In this document: in pieces, positions 33,814 through 40,515 of the stretch
Layout of the letters: every line of letters starts with the position of its first letter
How positions within the stretch are numbered: position 1 is the first letter of the stretch
Assembly: GCA_030529825.1 (NCBI GenBank)
Contig: JAUMWD010000007.1
Coordinates: 25,184 to 76,114 of the forward strand
Source: Bacillota bacterium
GTDB taxonomy: Bacteria > Bacillota > Clostridia > Oscillospirales > Oscillospiraceae
Direction of reading: 5' to 3'
Length of the DNA stretch: 50,931 nucleotides
The notes under the pieces: generated by a model
Databases searched by the model: none
What the model was told of the DNA's origin: nothing
The model's input: the letters and a program-made list of their open reading frames with translations, nothing else
Position numbers and translations under genes: made by a program

Positions 33814-34405
33814 TAACAGAGCTGATCCATCGGGGCATTTTTGGATTACCGCTCTTGTTGTTTCAGTAATTGGATATCGCCATATTTCAAAAAGAAATAG
33901 AAACAATAATTCAAAGGTAGATAGTAATCCATCAACTACAACAAAAAACAAAGTCATTAACGACCAAAATCGTGCAACCGGGGAAAACTTTGAATTTGGA
34001 TTATATAAGGCAAAACGGAATGCATGTGGGGCAATTGCGGTACATAATGCCAAAGTGTTGAATGGTATTGACTCATGTTTGTCCGATACTATTCAAGATT
34101 TTCAAGACGTATATGCTATGATCGGATACGGATGCTTTGGCTCAAATCCGTTTGCGATAGGGCGAGTGCTGAACAAAGAGGGTATAGAATATTCACGAAT
34201 TGGATTGGATGATATGGCACAGGAAGGAACATATATTATTACCTTTTGGAACGAAAATGCCCCGTGGGGTGGGATTCATACAGTCGCTGTGCATTATGAC
34301 GGAACAACCTATATTACATATAATCTTGGGTGCAATGGGAACATAAGCACAGAGGCTCCGAGTATTTATGCGAAAAATTATATCTGCGGATATTATTTGG
34401 GGTGA
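33674..34405 (+). pseudogene. Orphan Rhs C-terminal cassette 1: papain/C39-like cysteine peptidase domain
   Basis: An open frame of 243 codons right after a TGA, with no start site or ribosome binding site at its head. The first ~45 codons are the Rhs-core end (FYYLQSRYYDP, INADGQLNEGF, YCENNPVNRADPSGH). A short basic/Asn-rich linker follows, then a domain with NACGAIAVHNAK and GGIHTVAVHYDG, placed like the Cys and His of papain/C39-like peptidases. This is the layout of polymorphic toxin C-termini. Without a parent gene it cannot be translated as an Rhs toxin; an internal start at 33785 is possible but lacks a ribosome binding site. The candidate immunity gene overlaps its stop. Confidence 0.75.
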
Positions 34406-34818
34406 TGAAGATGAAGAAAAAGCTGAAAATATGTATCGTTATCTTGCTTGTTGTGTTGACATGTAGCGCGTGTGAAAACCCTTTTACCTATGCGAGGAAA
34501 CCTACCAACCAGCCTAATACAACGTGGGTTTCCTCTGACGAAACAATAGTTTTTACCGTTAGTAGCACATGCGACACGACTGGACAAATGGTCGTTAACG
34601 GAGAAGTAGTTGAATTTTGCTTGACAACTTACCCGGGAAGTGTAATGAACTTATATGATACCGTAGTGTTGGACACGAATATTGAAACTCCGGAGAGTAG
34701 GTATGAACAGTGGACGTGTTCCTATAAGAGCAAAGCATTTTTTATAGCAACCGTAAAAGACACTACATTTTTTGAGGTAGGCAAAGAGATATCTTTCTAT
34801 CGGGTGGATCCTGAATAG
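34405..34818 (+). CDS. Small lipoprotein, candidate immunity protein of cassette 1
   Basis: 137 residues. A basic start (MKMKKKLK), hydrophobic 9-19 and a Cys at about 23 (TCSAC) suggest a lipoprotein signal, though the lipobox is not canonical. The mature part is Thr/Ser-rich and probably beta-structured; family not recognised. The ATG overlaps the TGA of the toxin cassette (TGATG), the tight arrangement usual for toxin/immunity pairs. A terminator follows at 34839. AT-rich codon use matches the cassettes and differs from the flanking chromosome. Confidence 0.7.
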   Translation: MKMKKKLKICIVILLVVLTCSACENPFTYARKPTNQPNTTWVSSDETIVFTVSSTCDTTGQMVVNGEVVEFCLTTYPGSVMNLYDTVVLDTNIETPESRYEQWTCSYKSKAFFIATVKDTTFFEVGKEISFYRVDPE

Positions 34819-34838
34819 AAAAGAATAACAGGCACTTT

Positions 34839-34871
34839 GATCAGATAGGCATTATGCCTATCTGATCTTTT
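34839..34871 (+). terminator. Terminator before repeat R2
   Basis: A 13-bp perfect stem, GATCAGATAGGCA with TGCCTATCTGATC, and a TTA loop, followed by TTTT. The same hairpin with two changed pairs precedes R3, so it belongs to the duplicated module. Confidence 0.9.
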
Positions 34872-34893
34872 CAAATAGTAAATTAAACTCACA

Positions 34894-35090
34894 ATTGACC
34901 GCTTACCCATTTGATGGTAAATTGGTGTTGTAGGTACTATCAACATCAAGAAACTGGTTTCTACTACCTGCAGAGCAGATATTATGATCCTGAAATCTGC
35001 AGATTCATCAATGCCGACATCTTCGTTACTACCGACATGTCTCGCCTCCTCAGTGCCAACATGTTCTCCTATTGCGAGAATAATCCCGTG
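34894..35090 (+). repeat. Rhs-core direct repeat R2
   Basis: Starts ACAATTGACCGCTTACCC and ends at AATAATCCCGTG. It shares the TGGTAAATTGGTGTTGTAGG leader of R1 and R3, but reads TAT where R1 and R3 have TGA, so the frame is open across it. The segment after INAD differs (IFVTTDMSRLLSANM). Confidence 0.85.
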
Positions 35091-35618
35091 ATGGGATATG
35101 ATCCGAACGGTGAATGGATTCATATTGCTGTAGGAGCGTTTATTGGAGCTGCAATATCGCTTGGAGATTATTTGATATATAATAGAGATAATGTAACACC
35201 CGAAGGCGTACTTGAAGCAGTAGTAACTGGCGGTATTGTAGGGGGACTATCCGCTTCTGGTGTTGGCGGAGTAATAGCAGCTTCAGCATTGGCGGGGTGC
35301 AAAACATATTCTCATAGCACTGGATCACGTTCTGAGCGAGTTGTTCGAACTGCTATTACTGTTACAACGACGTTGGCTTTCGGACAAGCCGCTAATAGTC
35401 TTGGAGACTCCCTAAACAAACCACTCGAAACGATAGTCGGTGGATTTTTTATAAACATTTTTACAGGGCTAGGGGCAGATCTGTTTGATAGAAGCATGCA
35501 GACTTTTGTGAACAGCTCATCAAATTCTTCACAAAAAAACAGTACAAAAAATAGCACAAAAAGCAGTGGATGTACAAATCCTAAGACTGTAAATATCGCT
35601 TGTCATTGCTATTTATAA
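34911..35618 (+). pseudogene. Orphan Rhs C-terminal cassette 2: glycine-rich hydrophobic domain
   Basis: 235 codons from an ATG within the repeat leader, with no ribosome binding site. The Rhs-core end (FYYLQSRYYDPEICRFINAD, YCENNPVMGYDPNGEW) is followed by a Gly/Ala-rich hydrophobic region (GAFIGAAISLGDYLIYN, GGIVGGLSASGVGG) typical of the pre-toxin part of Rhs proteins, then a Ser/Asn/Lys-rich stretch and a short Cys-containing end (IACHCYL). No nuclease or peptidase motif is visible: either the toxin domain is lost or the hydrophobic region itself is active in membranes. The following gene encodes a membrane protein. Confidence 0.65.
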
Positions 35619-35642
35619 ACTATTTGAAGATAAGGGTAAAAT

Positions 35643-36134
35643 ATGAAAAAGGAAAAACGCTTTATAGGCTATGAGGGCGACAAGAAATCGGAGCTTGATG
35701 TACGCTCCGTGTTGCTTGCATTAGCCGCAGTCATTTTATTAGCATGGACAACAAATATACATATGGAAGAGCATTCAGGTTTTCCTGTGGGCATAGTAAT
35801 TTCGCTTATTCTTTGCATATATGTTGTCTGCATTTTGGGCTATACCTATGGCACAGTCTTAATCGACACTGACGGCATACATTACCGCAATGCCTTTTTT
35901 GCCAAAAAAGTTCTTTACTGGAATGATATCGGCAAGGTATATAAAACCAAGGCCTCTATTGGCAGAGGAGTAGCAATATATGTTATTTGCTGTACGGTAG
36001 GTGATAAAAAGCAGAAAAAGGGCGGGGAATTTGACTTTGCCATATTCAAGGAAAAGTCTTATTTCATGATGGGCTATACCGAAGAGCGAATGGAAGAGAT
36101 ATATGCTCACCTTTCTAACCATACTTCTTTCTAA
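35643..36134 (+). CDS. Two-helix membrane protein, candidate immunity protein of cassette 2
   Basis: 163 residues with two close membrane helices (about 24-40 and 49-70) and a cytoplasmic C-terminal domain that looks like a bacterial PH-like fold (VLIDTDGIHYRNAFFAKKVL, then WNDIGKVYKT). It lies 24 bases after cassette 2 with a modest ribosome binding site. Position and size fit an immunity gene, but the family is also found in unrelated contexts; the assignment is by location only. Confidence 0.7.
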   Translation: MKKEKRFIGYEGDKKSELDVRSVLLALAAVILLAWTTNIHMEEHSGFPVGIVISLILCIYVVCILGYTYGTVLIDTDGIHYRNAFFAKKVLYWNDIGKVYKTKASIGRGVAIYVICCTVGDKKQKKGGEFDFAIFKEKSYFMMGYTEERMEEIYAHLSNHTSF

Positions 36135-36175
36135 CTATGGGCATTTGATCTCTGTTGTATGTACATAAATAATGA

Positions 36176-36286
36176 GGAACCCCGTTGCTCCACTCCTGCA
36201 CCTATAATGGCGCAAAGGACATCAACTATTTTGTAGTAACCACAAGTCTTGTTTGGGATTATCTGAATGAGATGATAGCTAAATAA
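36176..36286 (+). pseudogene. Short coding relic before repeat R3
   Basis: 36 open codons after a stop, ending SLVWDYLNEMIAK and TAA, with no start site. It looks like the tail of a lost toxin or immunity gene, since a cassette terminator follows directly. Weak evidence. Confidence 0.3.
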
Positions 36287-36300
36287 AAGCAAACAATGTC

Positions 36301-36333
36301 AGAGCAGATAGGCACTTGCCTATCTGCTCTTTT
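36301..36333 (+). terminator. Terminator before repeat R3
   Basis: Stem GAGCAGATAGGC with GCCTATCTGCTC and an ACTT loop, then TTTT. It is the paralogue of the hairpin at 34839, and the following ~25 bases are also similar. Confidence 0.9.
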
Positions 36334-36354
36334 CAAATGTAAACCAAACTCACA

Positions 36355-36540
36355 ATTGACCGCTTGCCGATTTAATGGTAAATTGGTGTTGTAGGTACTG
36401 ATACGATACAGAGTCTGGTTTCTATTACCTGCAGACCAGATATTACGACCCCGCAATCTGCAGATTTATAAACGCTGATGGGCAGATAAACAGCGGCCTC
36501 CTCGGCCGAAATCTATTCACTTATTGCGAGAATAACCCAG
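36355..36540 (+). repeat. Rhs-core direct repeat R3
   Basis: Starts ATTGACCGCTTGCCGATTTA and ends at AATAACCCAG. It encodes YLQTRYYDPAICRFINADG and FTYCENNP. It keeps the TGA found in R1. Confidence 0.9.
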
Positions 36541-37124
36541 TAATATATTCTGATCCTACGGGTAAAAGTGTTGTTGCTGCTGCCATAAATACAATCAAAA
36601 AAGATGTTTCAATAATAGCACACAGGGTTCAATACATATGCTATTCACTTGAGGGGAGAGGGGACTACACAGTATCCTATAATGTCCCCTTATTTGACCA
36701 AGGCAGCACAAACTTGTGCTGGGCATACTGTCAAACAATGTTTGAATCGTACAAATACGGTCTAATTGTTACTCAAGACGATGCGGATAAAAGAGCAAAA
36801 GCCCTTGGCACTTTAATAAATGGATCTGATAATTGGTCGGGTCCTGGTTGGCCTTTAAATGCGGGCGATATAATATTCATAGACAGTATTGAAGAACTAT
36901 ACGACGAATTGCAGGACGGACCGCTTTATGCTTACTATGCAGGGGATAATGGCGACACAGGACACATGGTACTGGTTACTGGCGTAAATATTAAGCGCAA
37001 CATTGTTTTTACAAACAACCCCAATGGATACATGGATTTTCAATACTTTGATGAGTTCTTGCTGCATCATACATCAAATCCATTTAATAATGAACCGTTA
37101 TATGGCTGCTATCCTGCCATCTAA
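36402..37124 (+). pseudogene. Orphan Rhs C-terminal cassette 3: papain-like cysteine peptidase domain
   Basis: 240 open codons directly after a TGA. After the Rhs-core end (YCENNPVIYSDPTGKS) comes a short helical linker, then a domain with DQGSTNLCWAYCQTM (oxyanion Gln and catalytic Cys), GHMVLVTGV (catalytic His) and NNPNG (possible Asn/Asp), the order of papain-like C39/AvrRpt2-type peptidases. It is not closely similar to the cassette 1 domain. No ribosome binding site precedes any start, so it is silent unless recombined onto an Rhs gene. A lipoprotein gene follows after 13 bases. Confidence 0.78.
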
Positions 37125-37137
37125 AAAGGAGGACAAC

Positions 37138-38097
37138 ATGAAAAGAATACTATGTATTTTTCAGTGTGCTTTACTTGCTGTGTCGCTTTGCGGTTGCAGT
37201 CTTCAGAAAGAAGCTGAAGAAAGCGCAAGCGATAGCAATGATGAAGCAAAATCTTTATGTGCATTCACCGTATCGCAAGGTCAACTTCTTGATTTTATGA
37301 ATTCTCCGTCGTTGGAATACCTTAAAGTCAACGGCTACAATCCGCTCATTTACACTTTATCCGCCGACAATCACGACGCCGTTATTGTTGAGCCTTATAA
37401 TGACAGGTCGGCATGGAAAAGAGAAATCAGCGATGATGACGATGCTCAGTACGGAGCCATGCATAATGTTCGTACAGAGCTAATACGCAAGCTCGGAAAC
37501 GAATCGGAATTGAGCAAGCTCCTAAAAAATGCCGGAATTGATGGAGAAATTAAGAATTATGCTATTGTTTCCACTCCGCAAACAACGGATTTTTTGTGGG
37601 TTGAGCTGAATAACAAAAGCTGCTATGCAGAAATCAGCTTTCTTGGCGCAGGACTCGAGGAAGAGTACGAGCTTTGCTTTTTCAGTGAGAATGAATTCAA
37701 AGATAAAGTGTTTGGAGCCGACGGCAGGGTCATAGTCAACGGAACGGACCTCGAAGACAAAGCGTATGTCAACTTCTTCGACAATGGAGTCGGCTTTGAA
37801 GTGATACCGATAATGCAAGAACTCGGTGCAGAGATTGAGTGGCTTGACGATAATACTGCAAAAATGGTGTGCATGAATAAGTCGTACACCTATTATTCGG
37901 ATGAGCTTAAGCTTGTCGAGGACAGCAAAGCAGATAATCTGCTGCTCGTTTTGATGGCTGGAACATCCAGAGCTGCATACACCATTGACGACAAAATCGT
38001 AGTTGATGAATACGCTATGCAAACCTTTGCTCAACTGATGGGTGCAGAATTGAGAATCAGTAAAGATACGCTGACAGCTACTGTGAGTGTGCCGTAA
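37138..38097 (+). CDS. Lipoprotein, candidate immunity protein of cassette 3
   Basis: 319 residues; the ATG has AAGGAGG 5-6 bases upstream. The lipobox is LCGC (Cys20), followed by an acidic Ser/Glu/Asp-rich spacer. The C-terminal ~110 residues (VNGTDLEDKAYVNFF, then VIPIMQELGAEIEWLDDN) resemble the copper-amine-oxidase N-terminal-like domain common on clostridial surface proteins. The middle part is not recognised. Its place 13 bases after a peptidase cassette suggests protection against a protease acting outside the membrane; a plain surface protein is the alternative. Confidence 0.75.
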   Translation: MKRILCIFQCALLAVSLCGCSLQKEAEESASDSNDEAKSLCAFTVSQGQLLDFMNSPSLEYLKVNGYNPLIYTLSADNHDAVIVEPYNDRSAWKREISDDDDAQYGAMHNVRTELIRKLGNESELSKLLKNAGIDGEIKNYAIVSTPQTTDFLWVELNNKSCYAEISFLGAGLEEEYELCFFSENEFKDKVFGADGRVIVNGTDLEDKAYVNFFDNGVGFEVIPIMQELGAEIEWLDDNTAKMVCMNKSYTYYSDELKLVEDSKADNLLLVLMAGTSRAAYTIDDKIVVDEYAMQTFAQLMGAELRISKDTLTATVSVP

Positions 38098-38122
38098 CAA
38101 AAAAAGTCTCCACGCAGGGTAA

Positions 38123-38835
38123 ACCCTGCAGGGGGACGGAACGACACTGTACAGCTACACCTGCGACACGGAAACGGGGTTCAACTACCTGCAGAGCAAA
38201 TATTATGACCCCGCAATCTGTCGCTTCATCAACGCGGATGGACAATTAAATGAAGGCTTCCTCGGCCTAAACTTGTTCGCCTATTGCGAGAATAATCCGC
38301 GATGGATAATGATCCACATGGACAGTCTGCGGTTGATGATATATATAATGCGATTACTGAACTGTGGGATTGGGGATATGATAAGCTTAAGAAAGTAGGC
38401 GATGCGACCAAAGAAATTTATGCTGATTTAAAGAATATTGGATTCAATGTGTTTAACTCAGATGTGCAAAAAATTTTAGATTCAAAACATATTTCATTCT
38501 ATAAAGGACAGTTGGTAATCCGCGAAAACTGGGGATTTACTAATGCAAGATCGGGTTCATTTGGAGTTATGTTTCTAAATTCAGAACAAGCTGATGCGGA
38601 CACAGTAAATCATGAGTATGGCCATTTTCTGCAATTGCAAACTATGGGCCTCAATGTATTCATTACCCAAATAGCAATTCCATCGCTTCTATCTGACCCT
38701 TATGCTGATGACTATTATTCAGCCCCGTGGGAGAGAAGTGCGGATATTTTTGGCGGTGTTGATAGGGGCAATTATACCGAGAATAGTGATGTTAAGGCAA
38801 TAGCGTACTTAGGCTTTTGCTTGCTCTTAAAATGA
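38123..38835 (+). pseudogene. Orphan Rhs C-terminal cassette 4: HEXXH metallopeptidase domain, frameshifted
   Basis: From 38123 the frame reads GDGTTLYSYTCDTETGFNY and the Rhs-core end to YCENNP, then shifts: CCGCGATGG needs one extra base to continue into the in-frame DNDPHGQS. The toxin part (from 38302, 177 codons) contains NHEYGHFLQLQ, a zinc HEXXH site, then IAIPSLLSDPYADDYYSAPWERSADIFGG, cut here for length, which matches metallopeptidase tips seen on many Rhs proteins. No ribosome binding site precedes 38302. The frameshift and missing parent mark it as a silent cassette. A lipoprotein gene follows. Confidence 0.75.
38165..38299 (+). repeat. Rhs-core direct repeat R4
   Basis: Runs from the YTCDTETG codons to AATAATCC. 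The final ~80 bases match R1 except for one base (CTT/CTC). Unlike R1-R3 it keeps other Rhs-like sequence upstream (GTTLYSY) instead of the ATTGACCGC leader. Confidence 0.9.
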
Positions 38836-38864
38836 AAAGCTTTTAGGATTAGAGGAGGGTAGAA

Positions 38865-39650
38865 TTGAAGACAAATATTATTCGTAAAGCTTTAGGCCTG
38901 CTGTTAGTGCTTAGTTTGGTTACAACACTTTGCGGCTGTGACCCCGCAATTGCAGGCGGCAATAACAAAGCTCTTCGCACAGTCGGAATATACTCCATGC
39001 TCGGTGTATCCGATGCCGGCGGAGAAGAGCTGTTGACTCTTGAGCAGGACGAATACGGCAGAACTCTGTTTGCATACAAAAACACATCTTTCAGCAGCGA
39101 GCCCACAGGCAGTGATAGCACCGACATTTATAATAATGACATTATTGCCGTGCTTGTCTGCCAGAGCTATGATGACAAAACCGCTGGCTTTTACGAACAC
39201 GACAACTACATTTTTTCAACAACAGCCGCAAGCAGTGTGCTTGATGAAGATCTGGTGTATTCCATTTTTAGCGAAAGTGACATTGAGAGTCTGAAGCAGA
39301 CCAACGATTGGGGAAAAGAGCTTCAGCCTGAAAAAATGGTGAGCGTCGAAGTTACCTCTACAGTCAAGGATATAAAACCCAACAACCTTGGCAAAATGGG
39401 GGATGCCGCCGATGCACAGATTGAGGGCGATGTCAGAAAACATTTCATTTCCCCCTACGCCGTGGATACCGAAGGACGGTGCCTGTGCTATTACAGGTAT
39501 GACGATATTGACTGCTGCCTGCACGAGGGATATATTGTCCTGTTTGACGAAGGTGGTGCGCTTGTGACAATGGAGGAAATTACTTCTCCCGACAGTTTCA
39601 GAGAGCAGCTTATGGCTTTTGAGCTTGAATATGGCTGGCACATGAAATGA
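38865..39650 (+). CDS. Lipoprotein, candidate immunity protein of cassette 4
   Basis: 261 residues with a TTG start supported by GAGGAGG 6 bases upstream. The signal is hydrophobic from 10 to 22 with lipobox LCGC (Cys25). The mature protein is acidic and mixed alpha/beta; no family recognised. It follows the metallopeptidase cassette by 29 bases. Like the genes after cassettes 1 and 3, it is a lipoprotein behind a peptidase-type toxin tip, which fits an immunity protein on the outer membrane face. That link is inference. Confidence 0.72.
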   Translation: MKTNIIRKALGLLLVLSLVTTLCGCDPAIAGGNNKALRTVGIYSMLGVSDAGGEELLTLEQDEYGRTLFAYKNTSFSSEPTGSDSTDIYNNDIIAVLVCQSYDDKTAGFYEHDNYIFSTTAASSVLDEDLVYSIFSESDIESLKQTNDWGKELQPEKMVSVEVTSTVKDIKPNNLGKMGDAADAQIEGDVRKHFISPYAVDTEGRCLCYYRYDDIDCCLHEGYIVLFDEGGALVTMEEITSPDSFREQLMAFELEYGWHMK

Positions 39651-40021
39651 ATAGAGTGCCAATATGTGTAGTAGCAACTTTATTGCAAAATTTTTTGCCA
39701 TTTTGAGTGGCCGTTTTAATTAAGTAGTTTTAAATGGTACTAGAATGTGGAACTACGGAAAGAAAGCTTAAACTTGAAGCAAGCCATTCTACAGAAGGCA
39801 GAAGCATATCAAAAATTATGCAGATATACGGTGTATCAGAAAATTGTCATCTAAAACAGGAAAAATTCTCAAAATACTCATCTGAAGTTATTAATGAAGC
39901 TTGTGCACACTTGCACAATTAGTTTTCTATGCAATTACTGCGATTGTTGGTTATTCGTCATATTGTCTTCAAAAATAAAAAGTCGCCTGATTTGTCTTTT
40001 CGAAAAATCAAGCGACTTTTT
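39651..40021. other. 371-base gap at the right edge of the cassette region
   Basis: AT-rich DNA between the last lipoprotein and the tRNA gene. A 62-codon open frame at 39734-39922 lacks a ribosome binding site and any recognisable similarity. The right end is the tRNA terminator hairpin. No att-like repeat of the tRNA 3' end is seen here. Confidence 0.55.
39973..40021. terminator. Terminator of tRNA-Ala, bidirectional
   Basis: Stem AAAAAGTCGC-x-TGATTT with AAATCA-x-GCGACTTTTT, one mismatch, with A/T runs on both sides. It starts right after the tRNA CCA end on the minus strand. Confidence 0.85.
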
Positions 40022-40097
40022 TGGTGGAGCATAGGGGGGTCGAACCCCTGGCCTCCAGATTGCGAACCTGGCGCTCTACCAACTGAGCTAATACCCC
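40022..40097 (-). tRNA. tRNA-Ala (anticodon CGC)
   Basis: 76 bases with CCA encoded. Acceptor GGGGTAT pairs with ATGCTCC and includes the G3:U70 pair that defines alanine tRNAs. D loop AGCTCAGTTGGTAGAGC, anticodon arm CCAGG-TTCGCAA-TCTGG giving anticodon CGC, and T arm with GGTTCGACCC all fold normally. It would read GCG codons. It lies between the Rhs cassette region and the SRP RNA. Confidence 0.95.
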
Positions 40098-40155
40098 ATA
40101 TTTTCTTTGCCCTGTTATTATAGCACACTTTCGGTTTTTGTAAAGAAAATATTTG

Positions 40156-40184
40156 TTGATTAAATCGCCGCTATGGGTTATAAT
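40156..40184 (+). promoter_or_regulatory. Promoter of the SRP RNA
   Basis: TTGATT (40156-40161), 17 bases, TATAAT (40179-40184), placing the start at about 40191, where the terminal helix of the RNA begins. Confidence 0.8.
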
Positions 40185-40190
40185 ACCCAT

Positions 40191-40488
40191 GCGGCTTTTG
40201 ACAAGGCTGCACTAGTTGGGGAGCCAGCGGTGCCCTGTAACCTGCAATCCGCTACAGCAGGAATGAATTCCCAACCGAGGATATGTCATGTGTCGTCTGA
40301 CACCGATAAGCAGCGTTGACGAGCCGGTCTCGCGCAACGGAAACCCGTGAACCATGTCAGGCGGGGAACCGAGCAGCATTAAGCGGTGCTTTTCGTGTGC
40401 CGCGAGGGTGCCGGTTCTGAGCCGGCTGTCGGCGTAACGGGCATATGGCCTATTCGAAGCTGGGTGTGCAGTCTTGTCAAAAGCCGCT
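40191..40488 (+). ncRNA. ffs: Signal recognition particle RNA, Bacillus-type large form (with Alu domain)
   Basis: About 298 bases. The ends pair over 15 bp: GCGGCTTTTGACAAG (40191-40205) with CTTGTCAAAAGCCGC (40474-40488). The Alu-domain segment GGTGCCCTGTAACC and the S-domain helix-8 core (CATGTCAGGCGGGGAAC, then GAGCAGCATTAAG) are those of Gram-positive scRNA. It binds Ffh to target membrane and secreted proteins. The classical Bacillus order SRP RNA, dnaX, ebfC is kept. I see no terminator before dnaX, so some transcripts may read on into it. Confidence 0.95.
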
Positions 40489-40515
40489 TATTATATCTGA
40501 AAGGAGTTTATGATA

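Noticed and set aside
33627-38299. Direct repeats considered as a CRISPR array or insertion sequence ends
   Set aside because: The repeats are 135-197 bases, encode the Rhs core, are irregularly spaced by over 1 kb, and no cas gene or transposase is present.
39734-39922. 62-codon open frame near the tRNA
   Set aside because: No ribosome binding site, no recognisable family, and AT-rich gap sequence; probably chance or decayed DNA.
39651-40097. tRNA-Ala as an integration site for the cassette region
   Set aside because: Tempting by position, but no integrase gene and no duplicated tRNA 3' end is visible at the other boundary near 33.6 kb.
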